Source: JAKZVK01 sp965248255 | Lineage (GTDB): Bacteria > Acidobacteriota > Terriglobia > Bryobacterales > UBA6623 | Direction of reading: 5' to 3' | Assembly: GCA_965248255.1 (NCBI GenBank) | Contig: CBDFIW010000004.1 | Location: forward strand, 2,914,001-2,978,000 | DNA: 64,000 bases | Shown here: one piece after another, positions 35,736-44,746 of the stretch | Position numbering within the stretch: the stretch's first letter is position 1 | How the letters are laid out: the number at the start of each line of letters is the position of its first letter | Translations under genes and position numbers: made by a program | The notes under the pieces: model-generated | What the model saw: the letters and a program-made list of their open reading frames with translations, nothing else | Told to the model about the DNA's origin: nothing | The model's database searches: none

Positions 35736-38700
35736 TCAGAACTTGATTTCGGCTCCGAACTGCCAGATGCGCGGGTCATGCACTGCCGAAATCTGACCGA
35801 AAGAACTGGAGTTTACATTGTCTTGGGGATTTCTCAAGTTCGGATGGTTCAACGAGTTGAAGGCTTGTATGCGGATCCGAAGAGCGATCTGCTCGGTGAG
35901 ATGGAAATCGCGGTGCAATCCGAGGTCCAACAGAAAGAAACTTGGTCCCCGATTGTGAGCGTCCCGAATCGGCGCGGTACCGTAGCGTCCGTCCACAAGC
36001 GAGTAGGCATCCGGGCTAGTCCAGATTATGTTTCCGTTCGACGCCACAGTCCCGCGGACGCTCCTGCTGGCCTCGCCGGCGTCGGTGAGTAGATCAGGAC
36101 GCTGACTACCTGGCAGTCCGTTACTGGCGCTCTGGCGAACTGCAAGTGGGGCACCGGACTGAGTCATCAGCGTGCTTGTTATCTGCAAGCGCCCCAGCAG
36201 GATGTTGAGGGTCTTGTTGCCGGAATACCTGCCCCCTGAGCCAAATGGGGAATCATATACCAAATTAGCGACTAGGTTCTGCGGCCGGTCGTAAGCACCC
36301 ACAGCCCGAGCGTCCCGCAAGTTGTAGCGGTTCTGCTCGCGTCCCCTGATGTTCCCGCTGGCAGAGGCGCTGACGTTGTCGATCTCCTTCGACAAGGTAT
36401 AGCCAACTAGGAAGGCAAGCCCGCCACTGAAACGCCTCTGAAACGTAAGCTGCAAGGCGTGGTAGAGTGAGTCGCGATCGTTCTGAAACGCCCCTGCGCC
36501 GCCATACTGCGGGAACGGATGTGAGGCGCGCTCGCGAGTGATCGTAGGAGCGCCAAGAGTGCCTGGGACGAGGCCGGCAAGCGGGTTGGGAACTCTCTCA
36601 TCCAAGAACGTCCGAGCGGCTCCCTGTTGTCCGCTAGCTTCCTGCAACGCGACAGCCTCCTGCATCAGGGACTCAGGGGCAAGATTGTAGGCGCGATTTG
36701 AAAGCAGGCGTAAGCCTCTGTTCCCGGTGTAGAGGAGCTCTAACAGCGTGTTCCGCCACAACTCCCGCTGGACTCCGAAATTCCATTGATAGATGCGGGG
36801 ATTTTCAAGCTGCCGGTTCAGTGGATTGGTAAAGCCAAGACCAAGATAGGCGGCTTCCCCACGCGGCCCATCTGCGGGAGGGAGTTCATAGTTCCCTCTC
36901 AGTATCAGAGCCGGCTCGGCGGAGGCGGGTTTTAGCGGGCTGAAAGTCGTCTCAAACCCTGGCGCGGCGGCGAAATACCCCGAGGTCGGAATCGGCGAGT
37001 AATAGACACCGAAACCCCCACGAATAACCGTACCTGCCAGACGACTCGGAGAATATGCAAATCCAAACCGAGGCGACCAGTTGTTGTAATCGCCGATCCG
37101 AATATTTCGCGAATTCCCCCCGATGCCCGCGTACTGGAATACCCCCGGAAGGCTGACAATCGAGTTTACGGAAGTTGTGTCTAACCAACCGACTTGATTG
37201 TTCTGCTCCAACAAAGGCCCAACCGCTTCCCAACGCAACCCGAGATTCAGTGTTAACGTGGGTAGAACCTTAAAGTCATCCCTAATATACAGCGCTGGAG
37301 CGCTCTGATGAACACGGACGAGCGGCTGCCGCTGAATCCTCACAGCGTTAGGCAGGCCAAGCAGTCCGGACGCCACAGAGTGCCCGGTGCCCGCCGTTCC
37401 CTTCCCGGTCTGACTTGCGCTGAAAGACCACGATCCGTTTGGCAAGCCGGTGGCGACGAGGCCCGAGAGATACTGCACACGTAGATCGGCGCCGAAACGC
37501 ATACTATGCTCGCCTTTTTGCCAGGAGAATGCCGGATTGATCTGGAAATTTTCAGAAATAAAGCTCTGTGGACTTCCTGTGCCGATAGAGTGGAAACCGT
37601 TGAAATTAGCGCGAGGAGTCAGGTTCAGGATATTCCCCTCCTCCAAAGCTGGCGTGATGCTGTACCCAAAGAGTGAAGTTCCTTGGGTGTTCTTCGTCAA
37701 ATCGGTGATCTGTCGATTCCATTTCGTATACCCGGCGCTTGCAGAAAACAGCAACGAGGGACTAACAGCGTACGAATAATTCGCTGTCAGGTTGGAGGAA
37801 GGAAACTTAATGAATTGGGACGCGGGATCGTGAAGACCTAGGACCTTATCTGAATCTGCGTCTGATCGTACTCTTGTGACTTTGAACATCAGCTTCTGCC
37901 TGTCGGACAAGACGTGGTCGACCCTGGCCGTCATGTTATCGACTTTGACAAACGAAAAAAACCTTCCCAGGAAGTTGGAACCGGGCCCTACTCCCCTGTT
38001 TGGTTCAGGATAGACACGCAGCATCTGCTCCCCGAAGCTATTGAACTGCGACACGGGAATTTGATTGTTGGGGAATGGCGTGCGATCAGCGGCAGAGCTC
38101 GCACTTGCGGGGTCATATACGGCCCCGCTGATCTCAGAGAAATCACCAGCACGCATCTTCAAAGTTGGGATCGTGGTGACTTGAGGGAATTTCCGAATCC
38201 ACCGGGCTGAGTCCCATCCGAAGAAGAAGAATGAGCGATTTCGTGCGATCGGCCCGCCTACACTGCCACCGAACTGGTTGTAGACATTGGGTGGTTTGGC
38301 GGCTGTTGCGGGCAGAGCTAATCTTGTCTGGGTTGCCGTACTGCGGTGAGCATAGAAGAGGTTGCCGTGGAATTCATTGCTGCCGCCTTTCGTCACGAAA
38401 TTGACTACGCCGCCCACCGTATGACCATATTCAGCCGACATCGCCCCAGACTGCACTCGGAACTCCTGGAGGGCGTCCGCCGCTGGAAGCGCCAGTATAG
38501 AACCATCGCGTAAGTTTGTTACGCTAATTCCATCCACCAGATATTCCTGATAACCACCTGTGCCGGTGCGAATGCCTCCATTGATGTTGTAACGCGACGT
38601 GATGTTTGCACCGTCGCTACCTGGCCGATTGAACGACGCATTCCCTTCTCTGGTGACCACCCCGGGGGTCAGCATCATCAGGGCGAGAGGATTCCGTGTT

Positions 38701-39170
38701 TGAAGAGGCAAGGATTCGAGCTGGCGCTCGGTTACGATTTGTCCCTTAGTGCCAGTGTCATAGTCAAGTAACGTGCTGTCAGCGGTAACAGTAATAACTT
38801 CCCGAGTGGAAGCAATTTGCAGAACCACATCGACCCTGGTCACTCGGTTCACCTCGACCGCGATCGCGGTGACGCGAACCGGATCGAAGGCGGTGTGCGT
38901 GGCGGACAAGATGTAACTCCCCGGTTGTAACTGCACGAAACGATAAATCCCTTCTTCGTTCGATTTCGTTTCGAATGACACACCGGTCAGGTCATGCCGG
39001 AGCTGCACTGTCACGGCGGGGATGATGGCCGCGCTCGAGTCGCTCACAGCTCCTGTGACCGTGCCAGTGGATTGGGCTATTCCCGCATGGGGAATGGCAA
39101 ACATCAAGAGTATCCAAACAACCGAGAATACTCCTAATACTCGGATCCTTTGTTGTCGTGACTGAAGCAT
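35736..39170 (-). CDS. TonB-dependent receptor, Oar-like, with carboxypeptidase-regulatory N-terminal domain
   Basis: 1144 residues. It starts with a signal peptide (to about residue 32), then a CarbopepD_reg-like beta-sandwich (G-T-V-T-G-A-V-S-D-S-S-A-A-I-I-P), a plug domain (L-P-L-Q-T-R-N-P-L-A-L-M-M-L-T-P-G-V) and a large outer-membrane barrel ending in a terminal Phe (G-A-E-I-K-F). This is the dominant Acidobacteria receptor type and imports bulky substrates such as oligosaccharides using TonB energy. The adjacent sialidase remnant suggests a sialoglycan or related glycan. It is uninterrupted. A perfect sigma70-like promoter lies about 260 bp upstream. Confidence 0.93.
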   Translation of the reverse strand: MLQSRQQRIRVLGVFSVVWILLMFAIPHAGIAQSTGTVTGAVSDSSAAIIPAVTVQLRHDLTGVSFETKSNEEGIYRFVQLQPGSYILSATHTAFDPVRVTAIAVEVNRVTRVDVVLQIASTREVITVTADSTLLDYDTGTKGQIVTERQLESLPLQTRNPLALMMLTPGVVTREGNASFNRPGSDGANITSRYNINGGIRTGTGGYQEYLVDGISVTNLRDGSILALPAADALQEFRVQSGAMSAEYGHTVGGVVNFVTKGGSNEFHGNLFYAHRSTATQTRLALPATAAKPPNVYNQFGGSVGGPIARNRSFFFFGWDSARWIRKFPQVTTIPTLKMRAGDFSEISGAVYDPASASSAADRTPFPNNQIPVSQFNSFGEQMLRVYPEPNRGVGPGSNFLGRFFSFVKVDNMTARVDHVLSDRQKLMFKVTRVRSDADSDKVLGLHDPASQFIKFPSSNLTANYSYAVSPSLLFSASAGYTKWNRQITDLTKNTQGTSLFGYSITPALEEGNILNLTPRANFNGFHSIGTGSPQSFISENFQINPAFSWQKGEHSMRFGADLRVQYLSGLVATGLPNGSWSFSASQTGKGTAGTGHSVASGLLGLPNAVRIQRQPLVRVHQSAPALYIRDDFKVLPTLTLNLGLRWEAVGPLLEQNNQVGWLDTTSVNSIVSLPGVFQYAGIGGNSRNIRIGDYNNWSPRFGFAYSPSRLAGTVIRGGFGVYYSPIPTSGYFAAAPGFETTFSPLKPASAEPALILRGNYELPPADGPRGEAAYLGLGFTNPLNRQLENPRIYQWNFGVQRELWRNTLLELLYTGNRGLRLLSNRAYNLAPESLMQEAVALQEASGQQGAARTFLDERVPNPLAGLVPGTLGAPTITRERASHPFPQYGGAGAFQNDRDSLYHALQLTFQRRFSGGLAFLVGYTLSKEIDNVSASASGNIRGREQNRYNLRDARAVGAYDRPQNLVANLVYDSPFGSGGRYSGNKTLNILLGRLQITSTLMTQSGAPLAVRQSASNGLPGSQRPDLLTDAGEASRSVRGTVASNGNIIWTSPDAYSLVDGRYGTAPIRDAHNRGPSFFLLDLGLHRDFHLTEQIALRIRIQAFNSLNHPNLRNPQDNVNSSSFGQISAVHDPRIWQFGAEIKF

Positions 39171-39202
39171 TGAAATAACCCTCTCATCACCCTTTCGTTA
39201 AT

Positions 39203-39420
39203 CTACTTCCGGGAACCGTCGATTGCGGCGTCTGCACGCCTCAGCGTCTCGGAAGCTTTTGACTGCCCGTCCTCGTCGGAGCTAATGTATCGCCCGTATG
39301 ACAACTCGATGTGTTCACGAACCGCCTCGGCGATGGCCTGGCCTTCCCGGCTTCGGAGGGCCGCGACAAGGGGCTCATGCGGCTGGACAACTGCTGTAAG
39401 ATTCTCACGAAACCGGCTCC
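39203..39420 (-). pseudogene. GntR-family (FCD domain) regulator, C-terminal remnant
   Basis: The minus-strand frame ending at a TAG at 39203-39205 reads F-R-E-N-L, H-E-P-L-V-A-A-L-R-S-R-E-G-Q-A-I-A-E-A-V-R-E-H-I-E. This is the last helix pair of a GntR/FadR FCD ligand-binding domain. Its DNA-binding domain is missing; upstream sequence is promoter-like and then the IS5 copy 2. GntR/FCD regulators usually control sugar-acid genes, so this was probably the local regulator of the receptor locus. Confidence 0.7.
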
Positions 39421-39426
39421 GGGGAA

Positions 39427-39455
39427 ATTATACTGAACCCTCCGGGGTTTGTCAA
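39427..39455 (-). promoter_or_regulatory. Perfect consensus sigma70-type promoter
   Basis: On the minus strand TTGACA (39455-39450) is followed after exactly 17 bases by TATAAT (39432-39427). The spacer holds the inverted repeat CCCCGGAGGGTT-like sequence. Transcription would start near 39420 and run through the GntR remnant into the TonB receptor gene. Confidence 0.6.
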
Positions 39456-39504
39456 GCAAACTCTGACCAGCTGTCAAGGCCCAATAGAAATGTCCCCTCC
39501 GGTA

Positions 39505-40634
39505 GGCGCTGTTGCATGATTCAACTGCGGCGCGAGTGGGGGCGCTTTTCCAACTTCTCGTTCAGGACACCACAGCGCAGGATTTCGGCCTACCCAGTTC
39601 GGCCATCCGGTTGAGGATGTGACACCCGATCGCAACCTCTCTCCTTTGTGCCTTGCCGTGCCTCGCCTTCAATCCGCCTCCGAGCACGGACTTGTATCGG
39701 AAGAAGCTGTTTTCAACGCGCGCCTGCTGTCGGTAGCCCGACTCCTTCTGCCACTCTCGTCGCCCGACCTGGCGAATCCTCTCAAGAGCCGTGTCACGCT
39801 GCGCCCATGGGCCGTCCGTTGGCCCCGCCGACACTGCGGAGCGACGAGGGGGAATCACAATCACGACGTTCTCTGTACCGGCCGCGCTGAGTTGATCGTA
39901 GACTGACCTGTGGTCGTAGGCTCCGTCTGCCGTGAAACGCCGGATGGGAACCTCGATTGTGTCGAGAAGAGCAGGGAGTGTGGAGGCGTCGTCCCGGCTG
40001 CTCGCTGTGAGTTCGGCCGCCACAATGAACCCCTCGGCGAACCCCTCGGCATCCACCCCGATGTGCAGCTTCCGCCAATCCCGGCGTTTCTTTGATGCCT
40101 TGTGCTTGTGCGCGTTCCATTCGCCGCAACCCAGAATCTTCAGCCCTGTGGAATCGACGATCAAGTCGATCGGGCCGTCGTGGGATCGGGTCAGGGGCGG
40201 CACCGCAACGATTTGGTTCCGGCGCGAGAGTGTGGTGTGGTCCGGGGCCTTGAGGTTGAGGCCCATCAAGCGGAGCAGCGAGTCCAGGAACCCCTCGGTC
40301 TGGCGGAGCGGCAGGCTGAAGACGACCCGCAGCGTCAACGCGGTCCGGACCGCGAGGTTCGAGTACCGCCGCTGGCCTCCGCGAAGACCGTTCTTCGGTG
40401 GTACCCACGCGGCAATTGCATCCTCGCTCAGCCAGATCGTGACGTCGCCGCGGCTCCTGAGGCCACGCTCGTACTCCCTCCAGTTCCGGATTCTGTACTT
40501 CTTCTTGTACTGGCGGTTGATTCGGCTCGACTTCCCTGCGGCCATGACGTTGCCCCCCCCCCGATCTCTATGATGGACTGGACCCCACCCCCGCCGCTAG
40601 CGTGCTCGCTTACACCGATTCATGCACCAACGCC
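39505..40634 (-). mobile_element. IS5-family (IS903-like) element, copy 2
   Basis: The right end CCGATTCATGCACCAACGCC is identical to that of copy 1; the left end (GGCGCTGTTGCATGATTCAA) is a degenerate match. Length is 1130 bp. It lies in the same orientation as copy 1, 5.4 kb away, with lower-GC DNA between them. No target duplication is visible. Confidence 0.82.
39562..40545 (-). CDS. IS5-family (IS903-like) transposase, intact
   Basis: 327 residues. The N terminus carries W-V-P-P-K-N-G-L-R-G-G-Q-R-R-Y-S and L-P-L-R-Q-T-E-G-F, typical of the IS903 group. The DDE residues are in I-V-D-S-T-G-L-K, F-T-A-D-G-A-Y-D and V-E-N-S-F-F-R-Y-K. The frame is open throughout, so this copy could mobilise itself and the decayed copy 1. 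Confidence 0.9.
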   Translation of the reverse strand: MAAGKSSRINRQYKKKYRIRNWREYERGLRSRGDVTIWLSEDAIAAWVPPKNGLRGGQRRYSNLAVRTALTLRVVFSLPLRQTEGFLDSLLRLMGLNLKAPDHTTLSRRNQIVAVPPLTRSHDGPIDLIVDSTGLKILGCGEWNAHKHKASKKRRDWRKLHIGVDAEGFAEGFIVAAELTASSRDDASTLPALLDTIEVPIRRFTADGAYDHRSVYDQLSAAGTENVVIVIPPRRSAVSAGPTDGPWAQRDTALERIRQVGRREWQKESGYRQQARVENSFFRYKSVLGGGLKARHGKAQRREVAIGCHILNRMAELGRPKSCAVVS

Positions 40635-41159
40635 CCCATGAGGGGAAAGAAGGGGGCTCGATCGGTCCCGCCTCAGCCGCCGCCTCTTTCGGGTGGAGAA
40701 ATGGTTGCGCTTCGCCGGGTGAGGGTGTAGACTCGTGCCGTCAGAGGAGCCAAATCGGAAATCCTGGCTACACCACTCCTCAAGAAATGAAGAGCAAGAA
40801 GAAGCGTGTGCGGGACGGAGCTGTCGCCCTGCCCGCAGAGTTTAACGCCCTTGCTGTGATCGATCCGACGAAAAAATAATACGGCACTGTTCATACTCAG
40901 GATGCATCTCGCCATCATGGTTTTCGCGGTGCTCGTGTGCGTCACGAGGTGGCTTGCTTAGCAACTGCGATCCTGATAACTCGTGGAACAGCTAGCCAGA
41001 AAGTCGTGGGGTGCTGCAGAGCCGAACGCGCTTATTCAATTGCGGCTTCGGGTGGCCCTGAACAAGAGGAGGCTCATGCCAACCAAATCATGCACGCGGG
41101 TTACAGGAAACGACCCAGAGGCCAAGTTGCCTCTTCGCTGTTAGAAGGGATTGACAACC
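40635..41159. other. Gene-poor interval
   Basis: No convincing gene is visible. A short plus-strand frame ending at 40879 gives a Lys-rich tail (M-K-S-K-K-K-R-V-R-D-G) that may be the end of a destroyed gene; I do not recognise it. An AGAAGGG ribosome-binding site for the next gene lies at its right edge. Confidence 0.4.
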
Positions 41160-41930
41160 ATGGACAACAAACTCTTTGACTTGACCGGCAAAACTGCATT
41201 GATCACCGGCGGCGGCCGGGGGCTCGGCAAGGCGATGGCCCGCGAATTCGCGCGGACGGGCGCGGACGTCATGATTTCGAGCCGCACCGAGCAGGAGCTT
41301 CGCGCCGCCGCCGCCGAGATCGCGGAAGGTCTCGATGTCCGAGTCGAGTGGATGGTCGTCGACATGGTCGACCGCGGGCAGGTTGACGGACTGGCCTCGG
41401 AGGCCGTCTCACGGCTGGGGCGGGTCGACATCCTTGTCAACAACGCCGGCTCGAATATCCCCGAGCCGATTGACGAAGTCACGGACGATTCTTGGGACCG
41501 AATCCTCGAGCTGAACTTGTCGAGCTGCATGCGGCTGACCCGCGCGCTGGTTCCTCAAATGAAGGAGCGCAGGTGGGGAAGGGTGATTCACATCTCCTCG
41601 GTGCTCGGGCTTGGCGGAAAAGAAGCCCGCAACAGCTATTGCTCGACGAAATCAGCATTGGTGGGCCTGGCTCGGGCCAGCGCGCTTGATCTGGGAGCGC
41701 ACAACATTACTGTAAATTGCATCGCTCCGGGGCCCTTCTTGACCGAGCTGCCGGGGAGAATGCTAACGGACGAGCAGAAGAAGGCGTTCGCTGAAATCAC
41801 GGCTCTGGGGCGCTGGAGCCGGCCAGAAGAGCTGGCCGGGCCGGCCCTGATGCTGGCCAGTGAAGCGGGCAGCTACGTCACCGGCACGACGATCCTGGTG
41901 GATGGCGGCGTCTTGGCGCGGGCGCTGTGA
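41160..41930 (+). CDS. Short-chain dehydrogenase/reductase (gluconate-5-dehydrogenase-like)
   Basis: About 256 residues from ATG 41160 (AGAAGGG 11 bases upstream; a TTG three codons earlier is possible). Motifs are T-G-G-G-R-G-L-G-K-A-M-A, S-S-R-T after the second strand (suggesting NADP), N-N-A-G-S-N, I-S-S-V-L-G, Y-C-S-T-K and the C-terminal V-D-G-G. The pattern is that of gluconate 5-dehydrogenase/3-oxoacyl-ACP-reductase-like SDRs. It is followed after about 70 bp by a sialidase, so it may act on a sugar released there. Confidence 0.87.
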   Translation: MDNKLFDLTGKTALITGGGRGLGKAMAREFARTGADVMISSRTEQELRAAAAEIAEGLDVRVEWMVVDMVDRGQVDGLASEAVSRLGRVDILVNNAGSNIPEPIDEVTDDSWDRILELNLSSCMRLTRALVPQMKERRWGRVIHISSVLGLGGKEARNSYCSTKSALVGLARASALDLGAHNITVNCIAPGPFLTELPGRMLTDEQKKAFAEITALGRWSRPEELAGPALMLASEAGSYVTGTTILVDGGVLARAL

Positions 41931-42001
41931 GCCAGCGGAGCGGTCAACGCTTTCCCCTTTCGGTTGCGGCTCGTCCTCAACAGGCACAAGGTGATTTCGC
42001 G

Positions 42002-43234
42002 ATGAGACAGAAATTCTTCTCCGTTCTTGCGATGGTGATATTGGCCGCTTGTGGCCAAGAAGCTGAAGTCCCGGCAGCTCAAGCGCTATTCGAGCAGGTC
42101 AATATCTTCGAAGCCGAAACCGGCGGCTACGCGCACTATCGTGTGCCGGCGATTGCGGTTTCTCCGAAGGGAACCGTCCTGGCGTTCGTCGAAGCCCGCA
42201 AGAACTCCTCCGGCGATTGGGGCACGCAGGACATCATGATGAGGCGCAGCACCGACTCCGGCCAAACCTGGGAAGAGCCGCGCGTGATCGCAAGGGTCAA
42301 GGGAAAGATCCAGCAGAACGAGGTGGCGTTTACCCAGAACCTCGCCAAGCCGGGCGAGGTGACCTACAACAACATCGTTCCGATCGTCGACCGCAAAAAC
42401 GGGGTCGTTCATTTTCTTTTTTGCGTCGAGTACGCCCGGGCGTATTACATGCGCAGCGATGACGACGCAATGACCTTCAGCGAGCCGGTTGACATTACCG
42501 GCACGTTTGAAAAGTTTCGCTCCGAGTACGACTCGAAAGTGCTGGCGACCGGACCCGGCCACGGAATCCAGCTCGAAAACGGACGCCTGGTCGTGCCGGT
42601 TTGGCTCTCTGACGGGACCGGCGGCCACGCGCATCGTCCGTCAATCGTTTCCGTCATCTACAGTGACGACGCCGGAAAGACCTGGGAGCGTGGTGACGTG
42701 GTTGTGCGCCACCCTGAGCTGAAAAACCCCAGCGAAACACTGGCCCTGCAACTGACCGACGGACGGGTGATGCTGAACATCCGCAACGAGTCGCCCGAGC
42801 ACCGCCGCGCCGTCTCCTACAGCGAAGATGGCGCCACCGGTTGGACCACGCCTGTGTTTCATGACGAACTCCTGGAGCCGGTGTGCATGGGCAGCCTCAT
42901 TCGGCTCTCGGCCCAACCGCGTGACAGCAGGAACCGCGTCCTGTTCGCCAATCCCGACAGCAATGAGCCGCGGGATCCCGAACGGCCGGAAGGCAACCAC
43001 AAAAGACAAAACGTGACGGTGAGGCTCAGCTATGACGAGGGTCGAACCTGGCCGGTAAAGAAATCAATCGAGCGCGGGGTCAGCGGCTATTCGGATCTTG
43101 CCACCGGTCCCGACGGAACAATCTTTTGTATCTACGAGCGCGGTACCCCAACAGACCGGGGAACACACGTGAAATACGTGACGGTCGCGCGCTTTGACTT
43201 GGCCTGGCTGACCGACGGGAAGGATCGACTGTGA
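42002..43234 (+). CDS. Sialidase (exo-alpha-sialidase-like lipoprotein)
   Basis: 410 residues from ATG 42002, which begins a lipoprotein signal (V-I-L-A-A-C). Key sialidase features are Y-R-V-P-A-I (the F/Y-R-I-P motif with the first triad Arg), four Asp-boxes (S-T-D-S-G-Q-T-W, S-D-D-A-G-K-T-W, S-E-D-G-A-T-G-W, S-Y-D-E-G-R-T-W), I-R-N-E-S with a second Arg and Y-S-D-L-A near the end for the nucleophile Tyr. It would release terminal sialic acid or a similar nonulosonate at the cell surface. A longer frame from 41927 overlaps the SDR and lacks a signal. Confidence 0.88.
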   Translation: MRQKFFSVLAMVILAACGQEAEVPAAQALFEQVNIFEAETGGYAHYRVPAIAVSPKGTVLAFVEARKNSSGDWGTQDIMMRRSTDSGQTWEEPRVIARVKGKIQQNEVAFTQNLAKPGEVTYNNIVPIVDRKNGVVHFLFCVEYARAYYMRSDDDAMTFSEPVDITGTFEKFRSEYDSKVLATGPGHGIQLENGRLVVPVWLSDGTGGHAHRPSIVSVIYSDDAGKTWERGDVVVRHPELKNPSETLALQLTDGRVMLNIRNESPEHRRAVSYSEDGATGWTTPVFHDELLEPVCMGSLIRLSAQPRDSRNRVLFANPDSNEPRDPERPEGNHKRQNVTVRLSYDEGRTWPVKKSIERGVSGYSDLATGPDGTIFCIYERGTPTDRGTHVKYVTVARFDLAWLTDGKDRL

Positions 43235-43300
43235 GGCCGGCCGCTTGGACTTGACCCCATCGACTTCCAGACCCGCCCGTGGCGGTGAGCTGAAAATCTC

Positions 43301-43489
43301 TTATCTGGATTCAGGCCGCAGCTTTTCCTCCCGTTGCCGCAGTCGTTCGAAGAACTCCTCGCCATCAACCCAATCGCCGCGATCGAGCGAGTCCAGTCCT
43401 TCTACGATTTTCTTGCGCAGCTCTTGAAGTCGAACTTGGTGCACTTCCCCACGCTCCCGAAGCGGCCGAAGCGCTTCTCTGTCCTCAGG
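43301..43489 (-). pseudogene. ParD-like antitoxin remnant
   Basis: The minus-strand frame ending at 43301-43303 reads R-L-Q-E-L-R-K-K-I-V-E-G-L-D-S-L-D-R-G then G-E-E-F-F-E-R-L. This is the conserved C-terminal helix and tail of ParD/CopG-type antitoxins (family pattern L-R-x-x-I-x-E-G-L-D-S-G-x-x-x-x-G-E-E-x-F-x-x-L). A stop at 43490 removes the ribbon-helix-helix start and no ParE toxin gene is visible. An internal GTG at about 43438 could still start a short peptide. Confidence 0.55.
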
Positions 43490-43915
43490 CTACATCATTG
43501 ACTTCTTTTCCGTACCCACACCGGCGAGGACCAGGCCATCTCGCTGGGAAAGCGGCTACCCGGCTGGCCTTCGTAACGGCTAGCGAGTCCCGGGGACAGT
43601 TGCTGCATGACCCGCAGGTAGTAGAGGCTGTTTCGAGTAAAGTTGGGGTCACGCTGGAGTGGACCCCTGTGGCGAGGCCAAGAAAGTAGGGACGGGTCGC
43701 GGTTGACTGAAAAAGGATAGCCAATCCAGCCCAATGGGGGCATGATCAACTCATCCGGGGAGGCGGAGGCGGGCTCTGCTGGAGAGCAACCCACCAAGGA
43801 ATACCCGGCCGCAGACTCATCGCAACGATGAGGGCGGGGTGCTCGCCTACTGAGGCCGCATCCCGCCTTGTGCTGCGCCATCGGATCGATAGATCTGCTC
43901 ATGCCTTAAGAAAAC
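43490..43915. other. Unassigned interval before IS3
   Basis: Only short, mutually overlapping frames occur here. One minus-strand frame (about 43500-43700) contains R-D-P-N-F-T-R-N-S-L-Y-Y-L, which could be a fragment of a surface protein, but I cannot assign it. Confidence 0.3.
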
Positions 43916-44746
43916 TCAGGCGGCGTTAGCCGCCTCTTCCCACAGCCGCTCATACTCTTGCGGCGGCCGATAGCCCAGCGCCGAATGCAATCGCGTACGA
44001 TTGTATTCCCGCTCAATATAAGCGCCGATCTCGGCCTGCGCCTGGGCCAAACTTTCATACTCGCTGCAGTCGACTTCCTCGCTTTTCAAAGTCTTGAAAA
44101 AGCTTTCCACGTACGCGTTGTCCTGCGGGCAGCCCTTGCGGCTCATCGATATCCTCGCGCCCGCTTGCCGCAGGGTGGCTACATAAGCTTCCGCGGCGTA
44201 CTGCGAACCTTGATCGGAATGATGAATCCAGCCCGGCGCCGGACGCCGGCTGCTCAACGCTTGTTGCAGCGCCGCCAGCGGCAATTCGGTTTTCAGGTTC
44301 GGACCCACGGCCCAGCCCACCACGCGCCGCGAATACACGTCCAACACCACCGCCACATAGACGAAGTGGTTTCCCAATCGTACGTAGCTGAGATCGGAGC
44401 CCCACAGTTTGTTGGGACCCGTGGGTTGGAAATCGCGCGTCAGGTTTTCATAACGCCGCAGCGAGTGCTTCGAATCGGTCGTTCGCGGAACGGTGCGGCG
44501 ACGTCGCCGCAAGAGCTTCTCTTCGCGCATCACCCGTTGCACGCGCTTGCGATTGACCAGCAGCTTTTGACGGCGCAGCTGTTGGGTCGTCCGCCGGGTG
44601 CCGTAGGCCGGATGGTCCAAGGCGGCGTGGACAATGGCCTGCCGCAGTTCCCCGACCTGCTCGCTGTCGGGTTTGGCCTGGCGGTAGAGGCTGGCTCGCG
44701 CCAGTCCGCTCAAGCGGCACAAATCGCGCGTGCTCAGCGTGCTCAT
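43916..44746 (-). CDS. IS3-family transposase OrfB
   Basis: 276 residues. An HTH_21 region (D-H-P-A-Y-G-T-R-R-T-T-Q-Q-L-R) is followed by the rve integrase core with G-S-D-L-S-Y, H-H-S-D-Q-G-S-Q-Y and N-A-Y-V-E-S-F-F. The DDE triad is complete. Its ATG overlaps the OrfA stop (ATGA), as in many IS3 elements. A 7-bp hairpin, AGGCGGC-GTTA-GCCGCCT, covers its stop codon. I could not identify the element's terminal repeats by eye. Confidence 0.92.
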   Translation of the reverse strand: MSTLSTRDLCRLSGLARASLYRQAKPDSEQVGELRQAIVHAALDHPAYGTRRTTQQLRRQKLLVNRKRVQRVMREEKLLRRRRRTVPRTTDSKHSLRRYENLTRDFQPTGPNKLWGSDLSYVRLGNHFVYVAVVLDVYSRRVVGWAVGPNLKTELPLAALQQALSSRRPAPGWIHHSDQGSQYAAEAYVATLRQAGARISMSRKGCPQDNAYVESFFKTLKSEEVDCSEYESLAQAQAEIGAYIEREYNRTRLHSALGYRPPQEYERLWEEAANAA

